In this document: positions 45,067 to 55,125 of the stretch, piece by piece
Layout: every line of letters starts with the position of its first letter
How positions within the stretch are numbered: position 1 is the first letter of the stretch
Origin: Nemertoderma westbladi
Lineage: Eukaryota > Xenacoelomorpha > Nemertodermatida > Nemertodermatidae
Assembly (NCBI GenBank): GCA_032718475.1
Contig: JAUCBJ010001254.1
Location: forward strand, 29,275-93,274
DNA: 64,000 bases
Direction of reading: 5' to 3'
Translations under genes and position numbers: made by a program
Notes under the pieces: model-generated
The model's database searches: none
Seen by the model: only the letters and a program-made list of their open reading frames with translations
Told to the model about the DNA's origin: nothing

Positions 45067-48000
45067 CTAACTAGGGCGATTCTTCCAACAGGCACTCTCC
45101 CACTGCTGCTCTTGTAGGTCCTGTAGGATTCGCCGCACTCTCTTTGCCAATTCCATCTCACCAGGAATTGGTTCTCCCTCTTCTGCCACCCTGAAATCGG
45201 GTCTCTCCGCCGCCTTCTTAACTAGCTCATCTCCTGGCATCAAAATGCCACCTCCCTCCTTGTTGTCTCCCGCCGGCAGAATGAATAGAAAGTGAAAGAA
45301 CAGGCAGAACAGAAGGTAGAATAATAGTCCTATCCCTTTCCATCCTGCCTTCCTTCTCGAGTTCCCCCTTGTCGGTATGCCTCCCAACCGGACCTGCGTC
45401 TCTTCCGGACACTCCTCTGGACACTCCTCCAGACACTCCTTCCTACACTCCTCCGGGCACTCCCCCGGAGTGTTGTCCTCCGGACACCTCGCCGTCCGCT
45501 CCGCTCCATCTCCATACCGATGCTTGTTGGGAAACCTACTCTCCTCTGCCCACTTTCTTACTGTCACCTCCCTATCTGGCTCTACTATCTCCTGTTTCTC
45601 CTCTTTGTCCACTGCGCCTGCGGTGCCTGGTAACATGCACCCTGATGTCTCTGTCACACTGCATGGGATCTTAGTTTTAACTGGGCCGCTAAGCATCCAT
45701 CCGAACGGCGTGAGGATTGCCGTCGGGTCCCGCTGCCTGTCTTCGCCGAAGACCGTCTTCATCCTCTCATGGGCCGTCGGGCAGTCCATTCCTACTATAA
45801 TGGAGACCTTCCTAACGTCCACCTTTGGTATTGAGAAATCGATACCGTCCAGGAATCTATACTGCTCGACCTCAGTGTTGGTTGGTCGCCTGGCGTTGAT
45901 GTTTATCGATTCGATGACGTGGATGGGGTCGATTGTCGCCCCATAGCCGCATCCCGGTGCAATCGCTGCTATCCTGCACCGCCCCGTCCTCGTCTCCAGG
46001 ACCTCATCTTTACTCGAGACGGTAGTCACCGCCATTCTATTCGGCCTTGTCTTTAGCCCTATCTCTTCGGCCACCCAGTTCTCCACCAGCGTGAAGGCTG
46101 CTCCGGTGTCGACCAGCATTAATGTCGTTACTGATCGACCGCCCTCTCCTGATATCTTTACTGGTACTACCCCGAGTAGTACTTTTCTCTTCTTCTCCTC
46201 TTCTGGCGTACTTGTAGCCATTGTTTGGCCTCCAGTCTCGGACTCTCTAACTGCTGTTTCTCCACACTCTCCGGACCTGTGTTCTTCTACCACGCATCGA
46301 TGACATAGTCCGTTTGCGTTTGTGTAGGCTACACGATCTTGTTTGGGCAACGCTTGCCAGTGCTTACAACTCCTGGTCTTATGTGTTCCGTCTCGATGTA
46401 ATTGACATTCGAATCCTGGATTATAGCGTTCCCTGTATAGTCCCTCACGTATCGCGCCTAGGTTTATATGTACCGATTTAGTGTTTTGGTTGTCTGTATT
46501 CGGCCTACTGGGTACATTGGGATTATGTTTAGTTATGGTGTTATTTTCTTTCTGTCCCCGCCATGGTGTGGCCCTGCTACCAGCTAACTGTGGACTAGCA
46601 GTCCCCTGTGTGGCCGCATGTGGTAGTGATTGTCCTACTCTCGGGAGTGGATCTGCAGGATCGTGTTCGGGTTTATGGCTTGTCCCCAAACTATCCTCAC
46701 TATAGACTGGGTCTGTTATTAATTCGGCTTCATAGTTGAGGAAGCTCGACATCTCTTCTAAGCCCGGTTCCGCACCCTTCTTCTCCCGTGTGGAGAAGGC
46801 GATCTTCCTCCATTTGTTGCGCAGCCAGCTCGGTAGTGCCTGCGCTATCGTGGTGATGTTATTGGACGCGTTGAGCTCGTATGGCGCGTCTAGCGTCTTC
46901 AGCACGATCAGCGCCTTCTCGACTTTGTTAGCAAACGTCTTAATGCTAACAGGATTATCCTGTAGGCCACCCGATGTTATGCCTCTCAGCGTTTGCCTGA
47001 TGATCTTGGCCGGGTGCCCGTATTCCCTATCCAGTGCCCGCCATGCTGTCGTGAAGCCGCCCTCTATTCCCTGATATTGCCTCACGATGTCGTATGCTGG
47101 GCCTCCCGTGTACACTTGTAGATACTTTAGGCACTCCGCCTGCGTCAAGTTTTTTGTTAGTATTTCGTTACTATACATTCGCCGAAACTGTAAGTATTCT
47201 TCCGGCCTGCTCCCATCGAATTTGAACGGTTCCACGGGTGGTAATTCGATCCTCGTTTTCAACGCATCGATCAACGTGGCCATCCCCATTGCCTGCGCTT
47301 CTAATGGATTCGACGGGTGCTGCATAGTTTCCCCTGTCTGGTGCGGTTCGTCCGTCCTATTTCTTGATCTTCTCTGACTCGGATATGTCATCGGGGGTAG
47401 CGGCCCCCTCCATATGTCTGTATCACACGACCTGTTTTCATCTAGGGGTCTCGTTGTTCTTGTTCCTGTCGGGGTATATTGTTGATATTGTGATGGGGGA
47501 ATGTCACCCTGTCCCCCCCCCACCGGTATGTCTGGTACTGGGGTTGATGTTAATATGTTGGGGCCCATACACCTATCCGCAATAATTCCCCCTTCCCCTG
47601 GGTATATGTTATGTCCCTGCATGCTGTAGTCATACTGCTGTGCTGGTACCGGTATAGGCCTATCAGCTTCTGGCCTACTCGCCGGTATGTATTCCGCGAC
47701 TTCCGGGTTTAATCCCGTTGTCCGCGCTATCCTATCGCCTACATTGCCTCTCTCAGTATGGCCTACGGTATGTGCAGTAAGACCTACAGTATGCCCTACA
47801 GTCTGCATGTGTTGCTCGGGATCGAAGTTTATTTTTCTCGAATAATCCTCCCCGCGGTTACCGTATTCTCGATCGGTAGGTATATTCCGTCGGAAAGTTT
47901 CTCTTCGACCCCCCTCTCCACTGTTTTCATCTTCGTACCGGTACATCGCGTACCCCTCTCTCGGCGTGTAATGCGTCTCACCGGATCGCATCCCTCCGGG

Positions 48001-50604
48001 GCGACGGCAATCTCCCGGAGTCCGACCCCACTGACTCTCCGTTCTCATCTCGACTACCGACGGCTCGCTGTCCGTCCTCGCTCTTCTATCTTTTGCGGCG
48101 ATACTTCTACTACTGTCTTCCTCTCTTCTCCTATCAGTGGAATATTCCCGCTCACGAGATCTCTCGTCGAACTCCCGGTTAAACCCCACTGTTCTTCTTT
48201 CCTCCTCTGATCGGGCTCGACGCTCCGTCTGCCCTCCCGCGACGTCAACCTGTCTTTCTCTGCTCGATCGCACGTCGCTGGGGATACTCGCAATCCCCCT
48301 ATTATTCTCCGTCGCCGGGTGTTGCGGTTTACCTAATTCGGCCCTCGCATTGTCCGCTGACGGCTGTGGGACACTCTCTGCCCCCCCCCCTCTCGCCGCT
48401 AACTCTCTGTTGTGGGGCCCTTGTAGCCCCCCCCCCCACCCGCTACATTCTACTTCGCTACCTCTCGCCCCGCTACTATATATCTCTCTAGTCGACACAT
48501 CAACCCTACCACAGTCGGGTCTATTCACCCCCGCCTCTCCCTCTGCTATTGCGTGGCCTTCCAGGCCCTCTACTCCCTGCCTACCAACTACGCGGCCTAC
48601 CAGGCCCTCTGCTCCCTGTCTACTAACTACGTGGCCTACCAGGCCCTCTGCTCCCTGTCTACTAACTACGTGGCCTACCAGGCCCTCTGCTCCCTGGTTA
48701 CGTAGGCCCGACGTGTTTACATTAATAGCACCCATATTGGAAACGGAATTAATTTGCTCATTTGAAACAAAATCATTTGTATTATTCTGCGCGACTACGT
48801 TATCTGAATTATTTTGTAAATTCGGGCTAAGATCATTATTTGAATTATTCGAATTATTCTGTGTAATTGCGTTATTTAAGTTATTTTGTAGGTCCGAATT
48901 CGAGTTATTATTTTGATTATTTGAATTATTTTGCGTAACTACATCAATATTAGGATCATTAACACTGGGATTGTTCTGATTTAAATTTAAATTACTACCA
49001 CTAGGCAAAGTATTTCCTGTAATAAAGGTTTGATTAGCGTTATCCCATACGGTACTATTAATATCAACAACGTACTGTACCATTATTATTACCCCCCCGC
49101 CCGTACGGTCGCACCAGTTTTGGGTCTGTCGTGCGGTCCCTGTCAGTGGAGTATTAATAAATATATCTACGGCCCTGGTTTCAGACGGCGTCGCTCGCAC
49201 GTATTCCAACTCGTGCTCCCCTCTAATTATATTTCCCGCAAACTCACTCTGCCGTTTCTCTAATTCCTTGCGCTCTTTTTCACTCTCTGCCATTTTCCCC
49301 TCACGCTCCTGGGTGTCCTTGATGGCCGAGTCTGCGGCACTCTTAATGCTCTCCCTTCGTCTCGCCTCACGCTCTTTGCGTTCCTTTTCCTTTCTCGTCT
49401 CATATTCCTTGCGTTCCTTTTCCCTTTTTGCCTCACGTTCCTTGCGTTCCTCGTCCTCCCTTGCCTCACGCTCTCTGCGTTCCCTTTCCTCTCTCGCTTC
49501 ATGCTCCCTACACTCCCTTTCCTCCATCTCATCATACTCCCTTAGGCTTTTCAAAGCCCTTTCGGCCCTTTCTCCGGTTTCTCTAAGCAATACCGTTTCC
49601 CTCTCTAACCGCACTCTTCCCTCCTCTAGCCGTTCCTTCATTTCTCTCTGACCTTGCTCTGCCATGCTGAGACGGTATGCAGCTCCTATTTTCCTCACCG
49701 CTCTTTCTTTCGCGGAGGATGTAACAGACTTATCGGTTACGACGGACTTCCCCCGCCTTCCCGACCTACTAACTTTCTCCCACTTCCCGGAGCTTTCTCC
49801 GACCGACGAGGCCGAATCCTCGGTGTTAACCTCGGATTCGCCCCCTTCGAGTCCCCTCCAACCCACCGGTTTTACTCCCCGGGCATCGATTAAGTATGGC
49901 CCTATGTACACTGACGCTATGCTAGGTCCCATACTCCCACACTCCCATAGTTCAAACAGTTCGCCTGCAATTCCCTTTGCTCTCTCCCCGGCTAGTTCTC
50001 TCTGCCCAAAACGTATCAGGTAATTTAAGTGTCTATCCGACTCACCTAGTCGCTTTCTCAGTCTCACCTCGTCTACCTTCACCCCTTCCTTCTTGGCGTC
50101 GTTTATCAGCTTCCGGGTCGCGTTGTAGGCCCGTCGAAGTCGCTCAGAAACCCCGACGTCCTCGTCGCCGACCTCTCCTCCGTCCCTCCGGGTTCGACGT
50201 CGTACCGGCGGCTCCACCGTCGCCGTTCCGGTGGGCCGTCCGTCGCCCTCGGCCTGTAGCTGGCCGGCGACATCGGTACCAATCTCTCCTCCGTCTCTTC
50301 GCGTCCGGCGTCGCACCGTCGGCCCCACCGGTTCGGTGGGCCGCTCGTCGCCCTCGGCCGGTAGCTGGCCGGCGACATCGGCGCGCCGTCCTCCGTCCCG
50401 TGTCGACTCATCTCCTTCTCCCTCCGTCTCGCTCTCTTTCTCTCTTGGCTCGACTTCGGGTTCCAGGCCCTCCTCGTCCTGTGCTTCCGGTTCGCCCGTT
50501 ATCGATGGCTCCGGCGTCGTGGGCCTGTATCGTTTGGTCGCGGCCTCGCGGATCGTTAGGTCTTCGTCCGGGGTCCGCGGTGGTGTCTCGCCCGACTCAC
50601 TCAT
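45067..50604 (-). CDS. Element G Gag-protease with C-terminal membrane segment
   Basis: This is an uninterrupted ORF of 1845 residues with ATG at 50602-50604. It has an acidic/Arg N-terminus with a duplicated DVAGQL-RRRTRRDGGE block (75-145). A long charged coiled coil follows (about 315-470, EKERKERE repeats), then an Asn-rich tract (530-610) and repeats of QGAEGLVGHVVSR (637-690). The DUF1759-type Gag core is at 1120-1205 (FKFDGSRPEEYLQF). A Cys/His box FECQLHRDGTHKTRSC (1398-1413) is followed by CCHC knuckle CHRCVVEEHRSGEC (1434-1447). The aspartic protease LMLVDTGAAFTLV is at 1495-1507, and A17-type TPFGWMLSGP at 1632-1641. A Cys/Glu/Pro repeat (ECPEECRKECLEECPEEC) lies near 1714-1733. 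A hydrophobic run at 1757-1778 looks like a transmembrane helix. The chain stops where RT would begin. Coding integrity and LTR identity suggest it was translated recently. Confidence 0.92.
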   Translation of the reverse strand: MSESGETPPRTPDEDLTIREAATKRYRPTTPEPSITGEPEAQDEEGLEPEVEPREKESETEGEGDESTRDGGRRADVAGQLPAEGDERPTEPVGPTVRRRTRRDGGEIGTDVAGQLQAEGDGRPTGTATVEPPVRRRTRRDGGEVGDEDVGVSERLRRAYNATRKLINDAKKEGVKVDEVRLRKRLGESDRHLNYLIRFGQRELAGERAKGIAGELFELWECGSMGPSIASVYIGPYLIDARGVKPVGWRGLEGGESEVNTEDSASSVGESSGKWEKVSRSGRRGKSVVTDKSVTSSAKERAVRKIGAAYRLSMAEQGQREMKERLEEGRVRLERETVLLRETGERAERALKSLREYDEMEERECREHEAREERERREREAREDEERKEREAKREKERKEYETRKEKERKEREARRRESIKSAADSAIKDTQEREGKMAESEKERKELEKRQSEFAGNIIRGEHELEYVRATPSETRAVDIFINTPLTGTARQTQNWCDRTGGGVIIMVQYVVDINSTVWDNANQTFITGNTLPSGSNLNLNQNNPSVNDPNIDVVTQNNSNNQNNNSNSDLQNNLNNAITQNNSNNSNNDLSPNLQNNSDNVVAQNNTNDFVSNEQINSVSNMGAINVNTSGLRNQGAEGLVGHVVSRQGAEGLVGHVVSRQGAEGLVGRVVGRQGVEGLEGHAIAEGEAGVNRPDCGRVDVSTREIYSSGARGSEVECSGWGGGLQGPHNRELAARGGGAESVPQPSADNARAELGKPQHPATENNRGIASIPSDVRSSRERQVDVAGGQTERRARSEEERRTVGFNREFDERSREREYSTDRRREEDSSRSIAAKDRRARTDSEPSVVEMRTESQWGRTPGDCRRPGGMRSGETHYTPREGYAMYRYEDENSGEGGRRETFRRNIPTDREYGNRGEDYSRKINFDPEQHMQTVGHTVGLTAHTVGHTERGNVGDRIARTTGLNPEVAEYIPASRPEADRPIPVPAQQYDYSMQGHNIYPGEGGIIADRCMGPNILTSTPVPDIPVGGGQGDIPPSQYQQYTPTGTRTTRPLDENRSCDTDIWRGPLPPMTYPSQRRSRNRTDEPHQTGETMQHPSNPLEAQAMGMATLIDALKTRIELPPVEPFKFDGSRPEEYLQFRRMYSNEILTKNLTQAECLKYLQVYTGGPAYDIVRQYQGIEGGFTTAWRALDREYGHPAKIIRQTLRGITSGGLQDNPVSIKTFANKVEKALIVLKTLDAPYELNASNNITTIAQALPSWLRNKWRKIAFSTREKKGAEPGLEEMSSFLNYEAELITDPVYSEDSLGTSHKPEHDPADPLPRVGQSLPHAATQGTASPQLAGSRATPWRGQKENNTITKHNPNVPSRPNTDNQNTKSVHINLGAIREGLYRERYNPGFECQLHRDGTHKTRSCKHWQALPKQDRVAYTNANGLCHRCVVEEHRSGECGETAVRESETGGQTMATSTPEEEKKRKVLLGVVPVKISGEGGRSVTTLMLVDTGAAFTLVENWVAEEIGLKTRPNRMAVTTVSSKDEVLETRTGRCRIAAIAPGCGYGATIDPIHVIESININARRPTNTEVEQYRFLDGIDFSIPKVDVRKVSIIVGMDCPTAHERMKTVFGEDRQRDPTAILTPFGWMLSGPVKTKIPCSVTETSGCMLPGTAGAVDKEEKQEIVEPDREVTVRKWAEESRFPNKHRYGDGAERTARCPEDNTPGECPEECRKECLEECPEECPEETQVRLGGIPTRGNSRRKAGWKGIGLLFYLLFCLFFHFLFILPAGDNKEGGGILMPGDELVKKAAERPDFRVAEEGEPIPGEMELAKRVRRILQDLQEQQWESACWKNRPS

Positions 50605-50720
50605 CTCGTCTGGTGGCTGATGGTTCGGCTAGCTAGGGTGGAGTTCTTTGTGTTTAACTGGGGCGGCAGCTCGTCTTTAGTTACTGAGTTTAGCTGGGGA
50701 AGCAACACCGTTTTAGTTAC

Positions 50721-51257
50721 TGTGACGGGATCCAGGAGGGATCCCGATTTATCCGATGTGGTATTTAGTCCACGCGTCCCCGCCGTGTATAAGAGTGAAA
50801 TAAAGATAACTGAGTTCTGAAGTTCGGTGTATAATAATAGGTTATAGGATATAGATATATTGTGAATGTGTACAAGGCGGGATACGGTAACTAAAGTCCC
50901 GTGATCCCCTAACTAAACTAATTGGCTGTACCCTACGCTAGCACTGCTGCACTGAGATAACTGAATCACTGATTAATAGGTTATTGGTTATATTGCACGG
51001 TGGCCTTACTGCTACTCAATCGATGCCATTCCCCCCTCTGATTGGTTAATACCCTTGTTGGCGCCCCGTGGAGTATTCCCGTTCACTCCACCTGTTCTCC
51101 TTGGGTTAGGGGTTTGGCCCCTGACCTTCTATTGTGTGCCTCCTTCCCACTCTTATTGGGATGGCACGAGTTGGTTAATTGCCCAATCTCGTGGCTCCCA
51201 ATATTGCTTATCGGCTAATAACTTTATGGGGTGTTGGCGGGATTGAATAAGCTAACA
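50721..51257 (-). repeat. Element G 5-prime LTR (537 bp)
   Basis: It is identical to the 3-prime LTR except at 50957 and 51131. The leader to the left is only 116 bp and holds two copies of CAGTAACTAAA(A/G)ACG-like sequence. No standard primer-binding site is evident. Confidence 0.93.
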
Positions 51258-51365
51258 AGATGCCTCTTAAAGGACACTGGCCTTGAAAATGCGGATGATC
51301 TATCAAATTTCAGGGGTGTTGGGATGGGAGATGTGGAACTTTGTCGACAAGCCGACACAGCATTC
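51258..51365 (+). pseudogene. LINE RT C-terminal fragment, right of G
   Basis: It continues the interrupted frame as CLLKDTGLENADDLSNF and GDVELCRQAD, the usual last segment of many invertebrate LINE proteins. The minisatellite follows within about 20 bp of the end of similarity. Confidence 0.7.
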
Positions 51366-54300
51366 TTTATATATAATGGTTGTTTATTCGAGACCCGGCG
51401 TTTATTCGATTCAAGGCATTTATTCATTCGATTCACGGTGTTTATACGGGGTGTTTATTCGAATCAGGGAGTTTATTCGAGCCAAGGTTACCGGTATATT
51501 CGAATCAGGGTGTTTATTCGAATAAGGGTGTTTATTCGAGCCAAGGTTACCGGTATATTCGAATCAGGGTGTTTATTCGAGCCAGAGTGTTTATTCGAGC
51601 TAGGGTGTTTATTCGAGCCAGGGTTTTATTCGCATCAAGGTGTTTATTCGAGCCGGGGTTTTATTAGAATCAGGGTGTTTATTCGAGTAAGGTGTTTATT
51701 CGAGCCAAGGTATTTATTCGAGTCAGGGTGTTTATTCGAGCCAGGGTGTTTATTCAAGCCAGCGTTTTATTAAAATCAGGGTGTTTATTCGAGTAAGGGT
51801 GTTTATTCGAGCCAGGGTTTTATTCGAGCCAGGGTGTTTATTCGAGCCAGGGTTTTATTAGAATCAGGGAGTATATTCGAATCAGGGTGTTTAATCGATC
51901 CAGGGTGTTTATTCGAGCCAGGGTTTTATTCGAGTCAGGGTTTTATTAGAATCAGGGTGTTTATTCGAGCAAGGGTGTTTATTCGAGCCAGGGTTTTATT
52001 CGAACCAGTGTGTTTATTCGAGCCAGGGTGTTTATTCGAACCAGGGTGTTTATTCGAGCCAGGGTGTTTATTCGAGCCAGGGTGTTTATTCGAGCCACGG
52101 TTTTATTCGAGTCAGGGCTTTATTCGAATCAGGGTGTTTATTCGAGCAAGGGTGTTTATTCGAGCCAGGGTTTTATTCGAACCAGTGTGTTTATTCGAGC
52201 AAGGGTGTTTATTCGAGCCAGGGTGTTTATTCGAGCCAGGGTGTTTATTCGAGCCAGGGTGTTTATTGAGCCAAGGTTTTATTCGAGCCAGGGTGTTTAT
52301 TCGAGCCAGGGTTTTATTCGAGCCAGGTTTTTATTCGAATCAGGGTGTTTATTCGAGCCAGGGTGTTTATTCGAGCCATGGTGTTTATTCGACCCAGGGT
52401 TTTATTCGAGCCAGGGTGTTCATTCGAGCCAGGGTGTTTATTCGAGCCAGGGTGTTTATTCGAGCCAGGGTGTTTATTCAAGCCAGGGTGTTTATTCGAG
52501 CCAGGGTTTTATTCCAGTCAGGGTTATATTAGAATCAGGGTTATATTCGAGTCAGGGTGTTTATTCGAGCCAGAGTTTTATTCGAGCCAGGATGTTTATT
52601 CGAGCCAGGGTTTTATTAGAATCAGGGTGTTTATTAGAATCAGGGTGTTTATTTGAGCCAGGGTGTTTATTCGAGCCATGGTGTTTATTCGACCCAGGGT
52701 TTTATTCGAGCCAGGGTGTTTATTCGAGCCAGAGTGTTTATTCGAGCCAGGGTGTTTATTCGAGCCAGGGTGTTTATTCGAGCCAGGGTGTTTATTCGAG
52801 CCAGGGTTTTATTCCAGTCAGGGTTATATTAGAATCAGGGTTATATTCGAGTCAGGGTGTTTACGTGAGCCTGAGTTTTATTCGAGCCAGGATGTTTATT
52901 CGAGCCAGGGTTTTATTAGAATCAGGGTGTTTATTAGAATCAGGGTGTTTATTCGAGCCAGGGTGTTTATTCGACCCATGGTGTTTATTCGACCCAGGGT
53001 TTTATTCGAGCCAGGGTGTTTTTTCGAGCCAGGGTGTTTATTCGAGCCAGGGTGTTTATTCGAGCCAGGGTGTTTATTCGAGCCAGGGTTTTATTCGAGT
53101 CAGGGTTATATTCGAGTTAGGGTGTTTATTCGAGCCAGAGTTTTATTCGAGCCAGGGTGTTTATTCGAGCCAGGGTTTTATTAGAATCAGGGTGTTTTTT
53201 AGAATCAGGGTGTTTATTCGAGCCAGGGTGTTTATTCGAGCCAGGGTTTTATTCGAGTCAGGGTTTTATTAGAATCAGGGTCTTTATTCGAGCAAGGGTG
53301 TTTATTCGAGCCATGGTTTTATTCGAGCCAGTGTGTTTATTCGAGCCAGGGTGTTTATTCGAGCCAGGGTGTTTATTCGAATCAGGGTGTTTATTCGAGC
53401 CAGGGTGTTTATTCCAGCCAGGGTGTTTATTCGAGCCAGGTTTTTATTCGAGCCAGGGTGTTTATTCGAGCCAGGATGTTTATTCGAGCCAGGGTGTTTA
53501 TTCGAGCCAGGGTTTTATTCGAGTCAGGGTTTTATTAGAATCAGGGTTATATTCGAGTCAGGGTGTTTATTCGAGCCAGGGTTTTATTCGAGCCAGGGAG
53601 TTTATTCGAGTCAATGTGTTTATTCGTGCCAGGGTGTTTATTCGAGCCAGGGTTTTATTCGAGCCAGGGTGTTTATTCGAGACTGGGTTTTATTCGAATC
53701 AGGGTGTTTATTCGAGCCAGGGTGTTTATTCGAGCCAGGATGTTTATTCGAGCCACGGGGTGTTTATTCGAGCCAGGGTGTTTATTCGAGCCAGGGTGTT
53801 TATTCGAGCCAGGGTGTTTATTCGAGCCAGGGTGTTTATTCGAGCCAGGATGTTTATTCGAGCCACGGGGTGTTTATTCGAGCCAGGGTGTTTATTCGAG
53901 CCAGGGTGTTTATTCGAGCCAGGGTGTTTATTCGAGCCAGGGTGTTTATTCGAGCCAGGGTGTTTATTCAAGCCAGGGTTTTATTCGAGCCAGGGTGTTT
54001 ATTAGAAACTGGGTTTTATTCGAATCAGGATGTTTATTCGAGCCAGGGTGTTTATTCGAGCCAGGGTGTTTATTCGAGCCAGGGTTTTATTCGAGCCAGG
54101 GTGTTTATTAGAAACTGGGTTTTATTCGAATCAGGATGTTTATTCGAGCCAGGGTGTTTATTCGAGCCAGGGTGTTTATTCGAGCCAGGGTTTTATTCGA
54201 GCCAGGGTGTTTATTAGAAACTGGGTTTTATTCGAATCAGGATGTTTATTCAGGCCAGGGTGTTTATTCGAGCCAGGGTGTTTATTCGAGCCAGGGTGTT

Positions 54301-55125
54301 TATTCGAGCCAGGTTGTTTATTCGAGCCAGGGTGTTTATTTGAGTCAGGGTTATACTCGAATCAGGGTGTATATTGAGTCAGGGCGATTATTCGAGCCAG
54401 TGTTTTATTCGAGTCAGGGTGTTTATTCGAGCCAGTGTTTTATTCGAGCCAGGGTTTTATTCGAGCCAGGGTGTTTATTAGAAACTGGGTTTTATTCGAG
54501 CCAGGGTTTTTATTCGAGCCAGGGTGTTTATTTGAGTCAGGGTTATACTCGAATCAGGGTGTATATTGAGTCAGGGCGATTATTCGAGCCAGTGTTTTAT
54601 TCGAGTCAGGGTGTTTATTCGAGCCAGTGTTTTATTCGAGCCAGGGTTTTATTCGAGCCAGGGTGTTTATTAGAAACTGGGTTTTATTCGAATCAGGATG
54701 TTTATTCGAGCCAGGGTTTTTATTCGAGGCAGGTTGTTTATTCGAGCCAGTGTTGTATTCGAGCCAGGGTGTTTATTTGAGTCAGGGTTATACTCGAATC
54801 AGGGTGTATATTGAGTCAGGGTGATTATTCGATCCAGTGTTTTATTCGAGTCAGGGTGTTTATTCGAGCCAGAGTTTTATTCGAGTCAGGGTGTTTATTC
54901 GAGCCAGGGTGTTCATTCGAGCCAGGGTTTTATTCGAGCCAGGGTGTTTATTAGAAACTGGATTTTATTCGAATCAGGATGTTTATTCGAGCCAGGGTGT
55001 TTATTCGAGCCAGGGTTATACTCGAATCAGGGTGTATATTGAGTCAGGGTGATTATTCGAGCCAGTGTTTTATTCGAGCCAGTGTTTTATTCGAGTCAGG
55101 GTGTTTATTCGAGTCAGGGTGTTAT
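51366..55125 (+). repeat. 17/18-bp minisatellite array (about 3.75 kb)
   Basis: Units TGTTTATTCGAGCCAGGG (18 bp) and TTTTATTCGAGCCAGGG (17 bp) alternate irregularly, roughly 210 in all, with variants in AGCC (ATCA, ACCC, AGTC). Higher-order repeats are visible: a 300-bp block three times (landmark CCATG at 52376, 52676, 52976), 120 bp (53753 and 53873) and 108 bp (54003, 54111, 54219). Each unit has one TCGA. Long plus-strand frames across it are not genes, because no stop occurs in any phase of the unit. Confidence 0.95.

Larger units (their letters stand above)
43276..51257 (-). mobile_element. Element G: young Gag-protease-only LTR element
   Basis: It is 7982 bp long with 537-bp LTRs that differ at two positions (43512/50957 and 43686/51131). 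The 5-bp target duplication AGATG is exact (43271-43275 and 51258-51262). One intact ORF, a noncoding tail with 69-bp repeats and a purine tract GGGGGGGAG (43813-43821, minus strand) directly before the 3-prime LTR complete it. No RT, RNase H or integrase is present. It interrupts a LINE remnant whose frame joins across it once one duplication is removed. Confidence 0.93.

Noticed and set aside
45227-50636. Numerous plus-strand frames within G
   Set aside because: They are antisense to the 1845-residue Gag-protease ORF and have no recognisable domains.
43610-51246. Identical 63-codon plus frames in both G LTRs
   Set aside because: The repetition is simply the LTR being present twice. There is no support as a protein.
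51231-55052. Many plus-strand frames of CLFEPG, VYSSQG or FIRARV repeats
   Set aside because: These are the 17/18-bp minisatellite in three phases. None starts outside the array with its own signals.
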